DNA from: an uncultured Alcanivorax sp. | GTDB lineage: Bacteria; Pseudomonadota; Gammaproteobacteria; Pseudomonadales; Alcanivoracaceae | Length of the DNA: 64,000 nt | Assembly: GCF_947258575.1 (NCBI RefSeq) | Contig: NZ_CAMYIV010000012.1 | Location: 62,001 to 126,000 of the forward strand | Direction: 5' to 3' | Shown here: positions 8,327-17,264 of the stretch, one piece after another | Layout of the letters: each line of letters opens with the position of its first letter | Numbering within the stretch: the first letter of the stretch is position 1 | Program-made: the position numbers and the translations under genes | Notes under the pieces: model-generated | Database searches by the model: none | Seen by the model: only the letters and a program-made list of their open reading frames with translations | What the model was told of the DNA's origin: nothing

Positions 8327-8662
8327 TCAGTGCTTGCTGCCGCGCGCCGCTTTTTCGTCATGGCCGGACAGGCCGAAGCGGCGCTCCAGTTCTGCCAGTA
8401 CCTTGTCCGGGTGCTCTCCCAGTTTGGCCAACATGACCAGACTATGGAACCACAAATCTGCGGTTTCGCTGATCAGCGCATCGGTTTTGCCGCTGACTTC
8501 CGCGTCGCGGGCGGCGAGAATGGTTTCCACTGCCTCCTCGCCCACTTTTTCCAGGATCTTGTTCAATCCTTTGGCGTACAGGCTGGCCACGTAGGAGCTG
8601 TCCGGGTCGGAGCCCTTGCGGGATTCAAGCACCTGATGGAGCTGGCTGAGTATATCTGACAT
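8327..8662 (-). CDS. hisE: Phosphoribosyl-ATP pyrophosphatase
   Basis: Second step of histidine synthesis: hydrolysis of PR-ATP to PR-AMP. 111 residues in the all-alpha MazG-like fold, with the signature [13 protein letters not shown] and [13 protein letters not shown]. The Glu residues of EExxE and ETAD bind the metal. In Pseudomonas hisI precedes hisE; here no hisI is present between ubiB and hisE, and the 85-nt gap holds only a GC-rich inverted repeat (about GTTGGCGCC with GGCGCCGAC). HisI must be encoded elsewhere. Confidence 0.95.
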   Translation of the reverse strand: MSDILSQLHQVLESRKGSDPDSSYVASLYAKGLNKILEKVGEEAVETILAARDAEVSGKTDALISETADLWFHSLVMLAKLGEHPDKVLAELERRFGLSGHDEKAARGSKH

Positions 8663-8747
8663 AGCGTTTGCACTTTCTTTATTGTTGGCGCCTGCTGCGG
8701 GCGGGCGCCGACGGATTATCCGGTGTGCCGCGGTGCGGTGCCACAGT

Positions 8748-10355
8748 CTAGCGCCGCCAGCTCCAGCTCACCAGCAGCATGGCAGCCGCGGCCAGTGGCC
8801 AGCTGAAATGGGGGGTTGCCAGCCACACGGCGGTGCCGGCGCAGCCCAGTCCTGCCAGACCGGCAAACAGCTTGTGCCGGTGGCGTAACAGGGCCTGTTC
8901 GAAGCGGGCTTCCAGGCGGTCCTGCTGGTAGGGCAGCTCGCGCAGGCTTTCCAGACCGTCGCGCAGCAAATCAGGCATCTCGGGTAGCTGGGCGGTCCAT
9001 TCCGGCATGCGATTCTGTAGTTTTTTCAGTGTCGCGCTGGGGCCGTATTCGGCCAGCATCCAGGCTTCCAGCAGTGGCCGGCCGGTGCTCCAGATATCCA
9101 GCTGCGGGTAGATGCTGCGCCCCAGCCCTTCGATATGCACCAGGGTCTTCATCAGCAGGATGTACTGCACCGGCATTTCGATCTGGTAGTGGCGCGCCAT
9201 ATCGAACAGCTTCATCACCAGCGGCGCGAATTCCAGCTGGTCCAGCTGGGCGGACCGCACCGGCTCGACAATGTCGATCACGGCCCGCTCAAAGCGGGGG
9301 CGGTCGATGGGGGCGGTATTCCAGCCGGCGCGGATCACCGCATCCACCAGGGCGCTGTAATCTTCGCGCATGACGGCCAGCACCATGCGGCCCAGCACGT
9401 TCAGGTCTTCCTTCGACAAGCGCCCGGCGATGGCCGCATCTACAGCCATGTACTGGGGGGATTCCGGGTGTTCCGGGTTGACGAAGATGTTGCCCGGGTG
9501 CATGTCCGCGTGGAAGAAATTGAAACGGAATACCTGGGAAAAGAAGATTTCCACGCCCCGTTCTGCCAGCACCTTGGGATCAATGCCGGCGGCCTTGATG
9601 CGCTCGATATCATTCACCGGGATGCCATGGATGCGATCCATGATGATCACGGTGGGGCTGGAGAGCTCCAGATGAATGGCCGGAATGTGCAGCAGCGGGC
9701 TGAACAGGAAGTGCCGGCGCATGGTTTCGCTGTTGCGGGCCTCGGCAGCCAGATCCAGTTCCCCCAGGATGATGTCCCGATAATCCTGCACCACCCGGGC
9801 CGGGCGGAAGTAGCGGGCATCGCGCCATAACCTTTCCAGCCAGCGGGCACCGAAGGCCATCACCTTCAGGTCCCGTTGCACCACCGGGCGGATGGTGGGG
9901 CGCAGTACCTTGGCGACCACCTGCTGGCCGCTGTGCAGGGTGGCGGCATGGACCTGGGCCACGGAGGCGGCGGCCATGGGGGTGCTGTCAAAGTCGCGGA
10001 ATACCTCATCGAAGGGCTGGCTCAGGCTGGCCGCGACCAGGTCCCGGGCCTGTTGCCCGTCGAAGGGGGCCACCTGGTCCTGCAGTCGCGCCAGGGCGCG
10101 GGTCCATTCCGGGGGCAGCATGTCCTGACGGGTGGCCATCAGTTGGCCGAACTTGATGAAGATGGGGCCGAGACGTTCCAGGGCTTTCTGCAGGCGCTCG
10201 CCTTCGCTGAGTTTGCCGGTGCCAAGCCAGCTTGAGGGCACCAGGAACGACAGGATCAGCAGCACATTGCGCAGCGGGTGCGAGGGCAGCAGGGCAATCA
10301 ATCGGTAGCGGCACACCACATGGGCGACCACCAGAATGCGGGTAACGGGGAGCAT
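8748..10355 (-). CDS. ubiB: UbiB, ubiquinone biosynthesis ADCK/ABC1-family ATPase
   Basis: Atypical protein-kinase-like ATPase needed for coenzyme Q synthesis, membrane-bound. 535 residues, close to the usual length. Visible are the family KxGQ motif (KFGQ, Lys68), the alanine-rich loop [13 protein letters not shown] (127-139) that replaces the kinase P-loop, the catalytic Lys149 in VVAKVLRP, and HADMHPGNI (282-290). Two membrane helices lie at the C-terminus. The metal-binding DFG-like motif, which I recall as DCGIVG in E. coli, here reads DAAIAG (306-311), so its glycine is lost. The gene overlaps ubiJ by one base (TGATG) in the ubiE-ubiJ-ubiB operon. Confidence 0.93.
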   Translation of the reverse strand: MLPVTRILVVAHVVCRYRLIALLPSHPLRNVLLILSFLVPSSWLGTGKLSEGERLQKALERLGPIFIKFGQLMATRQDMLPPEWTRALARLQDQVAPFDGQQARDLVAASLSQPFDEVFRDFDSTPMAAASVAQVHAATLHSGQQVVAKVLRPTIRPVVQRDLKVMAFGARWLERLWRDARYFRPARVVQDYRDIILGELDLAAEARNSETMRRHFLFSPLLHIPAIHLELSSPTVIIMDRIHGIPVNDIERIKAAGIDPKVLAERGVEIFFSQVFRFNFFHADMHPGNIFVNPEHPESPQYMAVDAAIAGRLSKEDLNVLGRMVLAVMREDYSALVDAVIRAGWNTAPIDRPRFERAVIDIVEPVRSAQLDQLEFAPLVMKLFDMARHYQIEMPVQYILLMKTLVHIEGLGRSIYPQLDIWSTGRPLLEAWMLAEYGPSATLKKLQNRMPEWTAQLPEMPDLLRDGLESLRELPYQQDRLEARFEQALLRHRHKLFAGLAGLGCAGTAVWLATPHFSWPLAAAAMLLVSWSWRR

Positions 10356-11026
10356 CAGTCGGTGGCGCTCCCGTTGCTGGTGCTGCCGGGTCGCGCTGTG
10401 CGCAGGCGCTGGATGCGTGCATCCAGACGGTCCACGTCCATACGCAGCTCGTCCACGTCCTGACCGAATTCATAGACATCACGACGGCCGGGAGTCAGGC
10501 CGGATTCGTTGCCCACGTAGTCGGCCAGTTGCTCGGTCAGCCGACCGGCGGCCTGGCGAGCCCAGCCGAACAGGCGGCGGGCGCTGTAGTCCAGTTGCTG
10601 TGCCAGCTCCGAACCGGTCACAGGCTCAAGGATGGCGCCCCAGTCAATCTGCAGTTCGCGGGCCAGTTGCTGCATTTCCTGCAACAGTTCCCGGTTGCCG
10701 CTAATGTCCACCGGGCCGCCGATGACGCCGGGGCGGGTATTCCAGTTCAGCAGCAGGGAGGCCAGGTCCATGGGGTTGCCCTTTACCGTGACATCCGCGT
10801 TGGCATCACTGCGGTGGTATAACTCCACCCCGTCTTCCACGATCAGCGCATAGATGGCCAGCGGCGGTAAGGTCACCTCGATGGCCAGCAGGCGCCCGGC
10901 ATGCAGCGCCAGCCGGTCGGCACTGGCCGGATCGGAGCGCAGGGCGGTGTTGATGGCTCTCTCCACCGTGGCCAGGGCCGTGGTGGAGAGCAGGCCGGGG
11001 GAGCGGGACTGGTCTTTCAGACTCAA
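10355..11026 (-). CDS. ubiJ: UbiJ, ubiquinone biosynthesis accessory factor
   Basis: 223 residues. The N-terminal half is an SCP2 sterol-carrier-like domain ([21 protein letters not shown] region) thought to bind the hydrophobic quinone intermediates for the Ubi complex. The C-terminal part is a helical, heptad-like stretch. The predicted start is TTG overlapping the ubiE stop (TTTTGA); no ATG exists before residue 86. Position between ubiE and ubiB supports the call. Confidence 0.88.
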   Translation of the reverse strand: MSLKDQSRSPGLLSTTALATVERAINTALRSDPASADRLALHAGRLLAIEVTLPPLAIYALIVEDGVELYHRSDANADVTVKGNPMDLASLLLNWNTRPGVIGGPVDISGNRELLQEMQQLARELQIDWGAILEPVTGSELAQQLDYSARRLFGWARQAAGRLTEQLADYVGNESGLTPGRRDVYEFGQDVDELRMDVDRLDARIQRLRTARPGSTSNGSATD

Positions 11027-11775
11027 AATTTGAACCCTCTATGCAGCGCCACGATGCCGCCCAGCATGTTGAAGTATTCGGTACGGGCGAAGCCGGCCTG
11101 GTCCATCATTCCCTGCAGGGTGTCCTGGTCCGGGTGCATGCGGATGGACTCGGCCAGGTACTGGTAGCTGTCCGCGTCATTGACGATCAGCTTGCCCAGT
11201 TTGGGCCATACCCCGAAGGAGTACAGCTCATAGGCCTTGGCCAGTGGCTTGTGTACCGGGGTGGAAAATTCCAGTACCAGCAGCCGGCCGCCGGGTTTCA
11301 GCACCCGCAGCATGGAGCGCAGTGCGGCATCCTTGTCGGTGATGTTGCGCAGGCCGAAGGCAATGGTGATGCAGTGGAAGCTGTTGTCTTCGAAAGGCAG
11401 GCATTCGCCGTTCACCTGGGTGACCTGGGTGTTATGGCTGCAGCCCGCATCGAACAGCCGGTCGCGGCCCACTTCCAGCATGGCGTCATTGATGTCCGCC
11501 AACACCACCTGGCCGGTTTCGCCGACAAGGCGGGAAAACTTGATGGCCAGATCGCCGGTACCACCGGCCAGGTCCAGTACCTTGTGCCCCGGTCGTACCC
11601 CGGCCAGTTCGATGGTCATGCGCTTGAGCAGGCGGTGGCTACCCATGGAAATCAGGTCGTTCATGACATCGTATTTGCCCGCCACGGAGCGGAATACGCC
11701 GGCCACTTTCTGCTGCTTTTCCTGCCACGGCACCTGCTGGTAACCGAAGTGGGTGACCTTGGTTTCGTCGTTCAT
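11023..11775 (-). CDS. ubiE: Ubiquinone/menaquinone C-methyltransferase UbiE
   Basis: SAM-dependent methylation of the quinone ring. 250 residues from [15 protein letters not shown], the canonical N-terminus; the longer frame overlaps the upstream gene. Signature motifs are [17 protein letters not shown], the SAM-binding [15 protein letters not shown] and [16 protein letters not shown], with [15 protein letters not shown] further on. It ends in [12 protein letters not shown]. The stop overlaps the ubiJ TTG start. First gene of the ubi operon, one base downstream of the FFLEELY-type gene. Confidence 0.97.
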   Translation of the reverse strand: MNDETKVTHFGYQQVPWQEKQQKVAGVFRSVAGKYDVMNDLISMGSHRLLKRMTIELAGVRPGHKVLDLAGGTGDLAIKFSRLVGETGQVVLADINDAMLEVGRDRLFDAGCSHNTQVTQVNGECLPFEDNSFHCITIAFGLRNITDKDAALRSMLRVLKPGGRLLVLEFSTPVHKPLAKAYELYSFGVWPKLGKLIVNDADSYQYLAESIRMHPDQDTLQGMMDQAGFARTEYFNMLGGIVALHRGFKF

Positions 11776-11776
11776 G

Positions 11777-12472
11777 TCAGTCCTCGAAGGGGGCCGGGTG
11801 ATGGTCATAGACCTTCTGCATGATGGTCTCTTCCCGTGCGGCCAGCTGCTCCAGCAGCAGGCCGACACTGGGCACTGGCTTCATCACCCGGAAGCTGCGA
11901 TCCATGAAATCATACAGGTTCGCAAAGCCTGCCGCATGGGCCGGTCTGCGTACCATGCGAAAGGTGGTCTGTATCATTCGTGAGCGGATATAGCGGTCCA
12001 GCCGATGGCCAAGCTCGGCGACCAATTGTAGCTGGCGCTGGCGGGCAGCATGATGGCTTTGCTGGCGAAACCCCTTGAGGTAGGTCAGCTCGGTGAGCGG
12101 TTGATCCAGCTCGCTACCCAGCCAGTCGGTGACCTGCTCGTCCAGCTCCTGAGTGAGAATCGCGGCCTCCAGGGCGCTGGCGGAGGTGGCCATGACCTTG
12201 TCTGGCAGCAGCTTCATGGCCTTGGGCAGGGCGCGGCGGATTTCCCGGGCTACCGGCAGCAGTTCGCGACCGCCGTAGACTTCCTCGAGGAGAAAACGAA
12301 TGCCCTCAGCCGTGGCGGGCGCGTTCAGAAGGTGACGATGGGTGTGCTTGAGACGTTCCCCCTGCCAGTCCTGCAGACGTTGCAGGCGGGCGAGAAACAG
12401 GGTGTCGTCGCCATGCTGGCGCAGGGCAAAGAAACGATCGAGATAGTGTTGAAGCTGTTCGCCGGCGGTCAT
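11777..12472 (-). CDS. FFLEELY-motif-type protein of unknown function
   Basis: 231 residues, predicted to be almost entirely helical and soluble. The segment [28 protein letters not shown] resembles the motif for which FFLEELY proteins of gammaproteobacteria are named. No signal peptide, membrane helix or known catalytic motif is visible. It sits one base upstream of ubiE and is presumably co-transcribed with the ubi genes, hinting at a quinone or membrane role. That is inference from position only. In Pseudomonas this place, between hslU and ubiE, holds the PHA gene cluster. Confidence 0.6.
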   Translation of the reverse strand: MTAGEQLQHYLDRFFALRQHGDDTLFLARLQRLQDWQGERLKHTHRHLLNAPATAEGIRFLLEEVYGGRELLPVAREIRRALPKAMKLLPDKVMATSASALEAAILTQELDEQVTDWLGSELDQPLTELTYLKGFRQQSHHAARQRQLQLVAELGHRLDRYIRSRMIQTTFRMVRRPAHAAGFANLYDFMDRSFRVMKPVPSVGLLLEQLAAREETIMQKVYDHHPAPFED

Positions 12473-12510
12473 GGTTTTTCCTCCGGCGGGGATAATAGCA
12501 GGAAAGCGGT

Positions 12511-12588
12511 CTGAGGTCGGAAGTCAGACATCTGACGCCATTGAATTCAGCGTCAGACGTCCGTCGTCAGACTTTAGACGTTTTACAG
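12511..12588. repeat. Heptamer-armed palindrome, copy B (short)
   Basis: Left phased heptamers are GTCTGAG, GTCGGAA, GTCAGAC, ATCTGAC, GC. The right side reads GC, GTCAGAC, GTCCGTC, GTCAGAC, TTTAGAC, GTTTTAC. The two sides are inverted around only 11 nt (CATTGAATTCA). This copy has no GC hairpin core. The hslU stop codon (12583-12585) lies at its right end. Confidence 0.65.
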
Positions 12589-13917
12589 AATATACCGGCT
12601 CAGATCGTCGTCATCGGCCAGTTCACCCAGATAGCGATCCACCGCTTCGGCATCCAGTACCAGTGGCTTGTCATGATACTGGGTGGCCAGGGAGTCTGCG
12701 TCGAAGCTGATTTCCTCAAGCAGTTTCTCCAGCACCGTATGCAGGCGCCGAGCGCCGATGTTTTCGGTGCGTTCGTTGACCTGCCAGGCCACTTCGGCGA
12801 TGCGCCGGATGCAGTCGTCGGTGATTTCCAGGTTCAGCCCTTCGGTCTGCAACAGGGCCTTGTATTGCTCGGTGAGCGAGCACTTGGGTTCGGTGAGAAT
12901 GCGCTGGAAATCGTCCGGGCTGAGCGGGCTCAGTTCCACGCGGATCGGCAGCCGGCCCTGCAGCTCCGGGATCAGGTCGCTGGGCTTGGACAGGTGGAAG
13001 GCGCCGGAGGCGATAAACAGGATGTGATCGGTTTTCACCATGCCGTACTTGGTGGATACGGTAGAGCCTTCAATCAGCGGCAACAGGTCGCGCTGAACGC
13101 CTTCGCGGGACACATCGGTGCCGCCGCTCTCGCCGCGCTTGGCCACCTTGTCGATTTCATCCAGGAACACGATGCCGTTGTTTTCCACCGCATCAATGGC
13201 CTGCACTTTCAGCTCATCTTCGTTGACGAAGCGGGCGGCTTCCTCGTCGCGGATCAGTCGGTAGGCTTCGCGCACACGCAGTTTCTGGGTGCGCTTGTTA
13301 CCACTGCCGCCCATTTTCGAGAACATCTGCTGCAGCTGGCTGGTCATCTCTTCCATGCCCGGCGGTGCCATGATTTCCACCCCGGCCGGGTTGCTGGACA
13401 CCTCGATCTCGATTTCCTTGTCGTCCAGCTCGCCCTCGCGCAGCTTCTTGCGGAAGATCTGGCGGGTGCTGTTGTCAGTCTTGCTCTCTTCCTCGCCGCG
13501 GGCGGCGGGCAGCAGGGCGTCGAGGATGCGCTCTTCGGCGGCGTCATCGGCCTGGCTGCCAACGCGGGCAATGGCCTTTTCGCGCAGCATCTTGATGGCC
13601 ATTTCCACCAGGTCGCGAATGATGGATTCCACGTCCCGGCCCACATAGCCCACTTCGGTGAACTTGGTGGCCTCGATCTTGATAAAGGGGGCGTCGGCCA
13701 GTTTGGCCAGGCGGCGGGCGATCTCGGTCTTGCCCACCCCGGTGGGGCCGATCATCAGGATGTTCTTGGGGGACACTTCGGCGCGCATTTCCGCCGGCAA
13801 CTGCATGCGCCGCCAGCGGGTGCGCAGGGCCAGGGCCACGGCTTTCTTGGCGGCATCCTGACCGATGATGTGACGGTTCAGTTCAGAAACGATGTCTTTG
13901 GGAGTCAGTGCTGCCAT
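12583..13917 (-). CDS. hslU: HslU, ATPase subunit of the HslVU protease
   Basis: AAA+ unfoldase (ClpY) feeding proteins into HslV. 444 residues, the usual length. Visible are the N-terminal [16 protein letters not shown], Walker [10 protein letters not shown] (57-65), the substrate pore motif GYVGRD, the inserted I-domain (about 110-240), Walker [13 protein letters not shown] and the C-terminal LSRYIL tail that docks into HslV. It lies one base after the hslV stop, so the two are one operon. Confidence 0.98.
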   Translation of the reverse strand: MAALTPKDIVSELNRHIIGQDAAKKAVALALRTRWRRMQLPAEMRAEVSPKNILMIGPTGVGKTEIARRLAKLADAPFIKIEATKFTEVGYVGRDVESIIRDLVEMAIKMLREKAIARVGSQADDAAEERILDALLPAARGEEESKTDNSTRQIFRKKLREGELDDKEIEIEVSSNPAGVEIMAPPGMEEMTSQLQQMFSKMGGSGNKRTQKLRVREAYRLIRDEEAARFVNEDELKVQAIDAVENNGIVFLDEIDKVAKRGESGGTDVSREGVQRDLLPLIEGSTVSTKYGMVKTDHILFIASGAFHLSKPSDLIPELQGRLPIRVELSPLSPDDFQRILTEPKCSLTEQYKALLQTEGLNLEITDDCIRRIAEVAWQVNERTENIGARRLHTVLEKLLEEISFDADSLATQYHDKPLVLDAEAVDRYLGELADDDDLSRYIL

Positions 13918-13918
13918 G

Positions 13919-14461
13919 TTAGCCGTCCAGCTCTTCGAAGGTGTGGTTGTGGTTGGTGTAAATACAGATGTCGCCGGCGATGGCCAGGCTCTTGGCCACG
14001 ATGTCGCGGGCGGACAGCTCGGTATTTTCCAGCAAGGCGGTGGCGGCGGACTGGGCGAAGGGGCCGCCGGAGCCGATGGCGATCAGACCGTGTTTTTCCG
14101 GCTCGATCACATCGCCGTTACCGGTGATGATCAGGGAGCTGTCCTTGTCGGCCACCGCCAACAGGGCTTCCAGACGGCGCAGGGCGCGGTCGGTGCGCCA
14201 GTCCTTGGCCAGTTCCACGGCGGCGCGGACCAGATGGCCCTGGTGCTTTTCCAGTTGTGCTTCGAAGCGCTCGAACAGGGTAAAGGCGTCGGCGGTGCCA
14301 CCGGCAAACCCGGCAATCACCTTGTTGTGATAGAGGCGGCGTACCTTGCGGGCGTTGCCCTTCATGACTGTGTTGCCCAGGCTGACCTGGCCATCACCAC
14401 CGATGACCACGTTGTTGCCCCGGCGAACGGAAACGATTGTCGTACCGCGATACTGCTCCAC
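13919..14461 (-). CDS. hslV: HslV, peptidase subunit of the HslVU protease
   Basis: Threonine peptidase (ClpQ) forming a double hexameric ring. 180 residues. The catalytic threonine follows a short propeptide (MEQYRG, then TTIVSVRR), so Thr7 becomes residue 1 after processing. Also visible are [20 protein letters not shown] and [16 protein letters not shown]. The start is GTG, with a good AAGGAG 8 nt upstream. A sigma-32-like promoter lies about 30-65 nt upstream, as expected for this heat-shock operon. Confidence 0.98.
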   Translation of the reverse strand: MEQYRGTTIVSVRRGNNVVIGGDGQVSLGNTVMKGNARKVRRLYHNKVIAGFAGGTADAFTLFERFEAQLEKHQGHLVRAAVELAKDWRTDRALRRLEALLAVADKDSSLIITGNGDVIEPEKHGLIAIGSGGPFAQSAATALLENTELSARDIVAKSLAIAGDICIYTNHNHTFEELDG

Positions 14462-14492
14462 GGGCGTTCTCCTTTTGTCTCGTAGAAGGGGA

Positions 14493-14525
14493 GGTAAGGG
14501 CGGGGGGGAGGGTATTCAAGGGAAG
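14493..14525 (-). promoter_or_regulatory. Candidate heat-shock (sigma-32) promoter of hslVU
   Basis: On the minus strand CTCTTCCCTTGAA, close to the sigma-32 -35 consensus TCTCNCCCTTGAA, is followed after 14 nt by CCCTTACC, a partial match to CCCCATNT. HslVU is a known sigma-32 operon in enterobacteria. The -35 half is convincing, the -10 half less so. Confidence 0.4.
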
Positions 14526-14532
14526 AGGGGCA

Positions 14533-14688
14533 ATTGATAGTTGATAATGGATAATTGATAACTCGCGAGGAGGCTTGGTGCCGCGCAAGCACAGAGGGCC
14601 GCGGCCATGGCCTGATTGCGGCTTTTGTCCTTTGAGAGCCGAAGCCCTGTATTGAGCCGTTATCAATTATCCATTATCAACTATCAAT
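14533..14688. repeat. Heptamer-armed palindrome, copy C (perfect 30-bp arms)
   Basis: Bases 14533-14562 and 14659-14688 are exact inverted copies (30 nt). They read as phased heptamers: (CA)ATTGA, TAGTTGA, TAATGGA, TAATTGA, TAACTCG, CG. The TCGCG junction next to the loop matches copy A although the heptamers differ. The 96-nt loop is GC-rich, with GGGCCGCGGCCATGGCC. Confidence 0.8.
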
Positions 14689-14692
14689 CAAC

Positions 14693-14742
14693 CGCAGGAG
14701 CTTGATTCATCCCGCATCGCTTGCAGGCAAGCTCCTACAGTT
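14693..14742. repeat. GTAGGAGC-type REP element
   Basis: On the minus strand it reads CTGTAGGAGCTTGCCTGC, then AAGCGATGCGGG, then AAGCTCCTGCGG, an imperfect palindrome. It directly follows palindrome C and precedes the stop of the SPOR gene. Wording of this kind is a known REP class in pseudomonads. Confidence 0.6.
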
Positions 14743-14751
14743 GGGAAACAC

Positions 14752-15381
14752 TCACTTCTTCATCTTGATCGGCAAGGTCTCGATGCCGTTGCCGGCCAAC
14801 GTGTCCTGGGCCCGATGCATGGCGTTAAGGTTGTCGTAGGGGCCAATCATGACCCGGTGCCAGCTGTCACCGCTTTCCAGGTCCACGGACTGGATGGCGG
14901 CGTCGAAGCCCTTGAGGATCAGCTCCGCCCGGCGGCGGTCGGCATCTTCATTGCGGCGGAAGCTGCCGGCCTGCAGCAAGTAGCGTTCGTTGCTGGAGCG
15001 AGTGCCGGCGTCCGGCTTGCGTTCGCTGGTGGACTTGTCCTGCGTGGTGTCACGGCTCTTGCGGGTGCCGGAATCGCTTTCATTCTGCGGCACGATCACT
15101 TCCATTTTCGGCAGTACCGCATAGAAGTCGAATTGCGGGGAGTCGTCGCTGCTGTCCTTTTTCGGGGCGGGTTTGGTCGGCTTGGCAGGTTGTTCCGGTT
15201 TCTGTGCCACCGTGCCGTTGCCTCCTTGCTCCAGCTGGGTCTTGCCCAGGTGAAACAGAAAGGCCACAAACAAGCCGACCATCAGCCCGGTGAACAGCCA
15301 CACCCACCCAGGAACCTGGCGTTGCGTCTTCTTGCGTACCGGGCCGCGGCTGGCCCCTCGTTTGCTGGTGTTCTTTGCCAT
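14752..15381 (-). CDS. FtsN-like SPOR-domain cell division protein
   Basis: 209 residues. A basic cytoplasmic N-terminus (RKKTQRQ) is followed by one membrane helix (VWLFTGLMVGLFVAFLFHL, about 27-45). The linker is Pro/Lys/Ser-rich and carries a FDFYAVLPKMEV motif. A C-terminal SPOR domain (about 133-209; YLLQAGSFRRNEDADRRRAEL) binds denuded septal glycan strands. This is the topology of FtsN, the activator of septal peptidoglycan synthesis. It lies 21 nt downstream of argS, in the order priA-argS-SPOR-hslVU known from Pseudomonas. FtsN orthology is likely but not proven. Confidence 0.85.
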   Translation of the reverse strand: MAKNTSKRGASRGPVRKKTQRQVPGWVWLFTGLMVGLFVAFLFHLGKTQLEQGGNGTVAQKPEQPAKPTKPAPKKDSSDDSPQFDFYAVLPKMEVIVPQNESDSGTRKSRDTTQDKSTSERKPDAGTRSSNERYLLQAGSFRRNEDADRRRAELILKGFDAAIQSVDLESGDSWHRVMIGPYDNLNAMHRAQDTLAGNGIETLPIKMKK

Positions 15382-15402
15382 GGGGTGTCCTGTGGTTCTC
15401 GG

Positions 15403-17157
15403 CTACATCCGTTCGAGCGGGCTCAGGCCCAGCAGTTCCATACCCTGTTTCAGGGTGCGGGCAGTGAGGGCAGCCAGCTTCAGGCGGCTTTGTTTGAGGG
15501 CCTCATTGTCGCCGGAGAGGATCGGGCAATGCTCGTAAAATGTGGAAAACAAGCCGGCCACATCATACAGGTAGGTGCACAGCAGGTGCGGCAGGCCTTT
15601 TTCGGCCACGCCCTCCAGCACTTCCCCGAATTGCACCAGGCGGGCGGCCAGGGCCTGTTCCGCCTCTTCCTGCAGCAGGAAGTCGCCGCTCACCTCGGCC
15701 ATGTCCAGGCCGGCCTTGCGGAATACGCTGGCCACCCGGGTGTAGGCGTAGAGCAGGTAGGGGGCGGTGTTGCCCTCGAAGCTGAGCATCTGCTCGAAAT
15801 TGAAGATGTAGTCACTGCTGCGGTTCTTGGACAGGTCCGCGTATTTCACCGCGCCAATGCCCACGGCATGGGCGATGGTGCGCAGGGCCTGGTCGTCCAG
15901 GTCCGGGTTCTTGTCGCGGACCAACGTATAGGCCCGCTCTTCGGCTTCATCGAGCAAGTCGATCAGTTTCACGGTGCCGCCGTCACGGGTCTTGAAGGGG
16001 CGGCCATCCGGGCCGTTCATGGTGCCGAAGCCCATGTGTTCCAGCTCGGTGTCTTCCGGCACAAAGCCAGCCCGCTTGGCCAGGCTGAACATCTGCTGGA
16101 AGTGCAGGGCCTGGCGCTGGTCAACGAAGTAGAGCATGCGATCGGCATGCAGGGTGCCGGCCCGGTAACGCAGGGCGGCCAGGTCGGTGGTGGCGTAGAG
16201 ATAGCCACCGTCGGCTTTCTGCACGATCACTGGCAGCGGGGCGCCTTCCTTGTTCTTGAATTCGTCCATGAACACGCACTGGGCGCCCTGGTCTTCGCTG
16301 AGCAGGCCTCTGGCGTCCAGGTCGCTGACCACCCGGGCCAGGTCATCGTTGTAGGCGCTTTCGCCGCGCACGTCCGCCGGGGTCAGGCTCACGCCCAGGC
16401 GGTCATAGACGGCTTGGCAGTGGCTCAGGGAGACGCTGTTGAATTCCCGCCACAGGGCCAGGCAGTCTTCGTCGCCGGCCTGCAGTTTGACCACCAGGCT
16501 GCGGGCGCGGGTGGCGAAGTCGTCGGAGTCGTCGAAGCGTTGTTTGGCGGCGCGGTAGAAGCCTTCCAGGTCTCCCAGTTCGCGGGACAGCTCGGTGTCG
16601 CTTTCCTCGCTTTTCTGTTCTTCCAGGTAGGCCAGCAGCATGCCGAACTGGGTGCCCCAGTCGCCCACGTGGTTCTGGCGGACGACCTGGTGGCCGAGAA
16701 ATTCCAGGGTGCGCACCACGGCATCGCCAATGATGGACGAGCGCAGGTGCCCCACGTGCATTTCCTTGGCCAGGTTGGGGGAGGAATAGTCCACCACTAC
16801 GGTCTGTGCCTGCTCCGGGCGGGCCACGCCCAGATGCTCGTCGGCGAGGGCCTGATCCAGCAGGCCGGTGAGCCAGTCATCGGCCTGGAAGAAATTGATA
16901 AACCCGGGACCGGCGATCTCCACTTTGGCCACGGCGTTATCCGTTGGCAGGGCGGCAATCAGTTTTTCCGCCAGGTCGCGGGGCTTCATGCCGGCGGGTT
17001 TGGCTAGCATCAACGCGATATTGGTGGCGAAGTCGCCGTGGCTCTTGTCCTTGGTGCGGTCGATCTGCGCCGGGCGCTTGGCGTCGGCGGGCAGGCTGCC
17101 CTCGGCAATCAGGGAGTCCAGGGCGCTGTCGATCAGGGTAATTAGGCGTTCTTTCAT
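15403..17157 (-). CDS. argS: Arginyl-tRNA synthetase
   Basis: Class I synthetase charging tRNA-Arg. 584 residues. The N-terminal tRNA-binding domain (about 1-115) precedes the catalytic core with the HIGH equivalent HVGH (134-137) in [31 protein letters not shown] follows. The KMSKS loop is degenerate, as usual in ArgRS (FKTRDGG region). The C-terminal helical DALR domain ends in the classic [13 protein letters not shown] start. The nearest neighbour upstream is priA, 107 nt away. Confidence 0.98.
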   Translation of the reverse strand: MKERLITLIDSALDSLIAEGSLPADAKRPAQIDRTKDKSHGDFATNIALMLAKPAGMKPRDLAEKLIAALPTDNAVAKVEIAGPGFINFFQADDWLTGLLDQALADEHLGVARPEQAQTVVVDYSSPNLAKEMHVGHLRSSIIGDAVVRTLEFLGHQVVRQNHVGDWGTQFGMLLAYLEEQKSEESDTELSRELGDLEGFYRAAKQRFDDSDDFATRARSLVVKLQAGDEDCLALWREFNSVSLSHCQAVYDRLGVSLTPADVRGESAYNDDLARVVSDLDARGLLSEDQGAQCVFMDEFKNKEGAPLPVIVQKADGGYLYATTDLAALRYRAGTLHADRMLYFVDQRQALHFQQMFSLAKRAGFVPEDTELEHMGFGTMNGPDGRPFKTRDGGTVKLIDLLDEAEERAYTLVRDKNPDLDDQALRTIAHAVGIGAVKYADLSKNRSSDYIFNFEQMLSFEGNTAPYLLYAYTRVASVFRKAGLDMAEVSGDFLLQEEAEQALAARLVQFGEVLEGVAEKGLPHLLCTYLYDVAGLFSTFYEHCPILSGDNEALKQSRLKLAALTARTLKQGMELLGLSPLERM

Positions 17158-17264
17158 GGCATTCTTTTGTGGAGGGCATCTGGGCCGTTCGATTGGGCGG
17201 CGATTGTACGGGAAAAGGCGAGATTACGCAGCACGCGCCCTGCTGCGGGCTGCATGTTGCGTTG

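Noticed and set aside
12541..14127. 528-codon plus-strand open frame across hslU and hslV
   Set aside because: Antisense shadow; the hslUV proteins on the other strand carry all expected motifs.
14815..17007. 730-codon plus-strand open frame across the SPOR gene and argS
   Set aside because: Antisense shadow of two clear genes; low-complexity His/Gly/Gln/Val composition and no motif.
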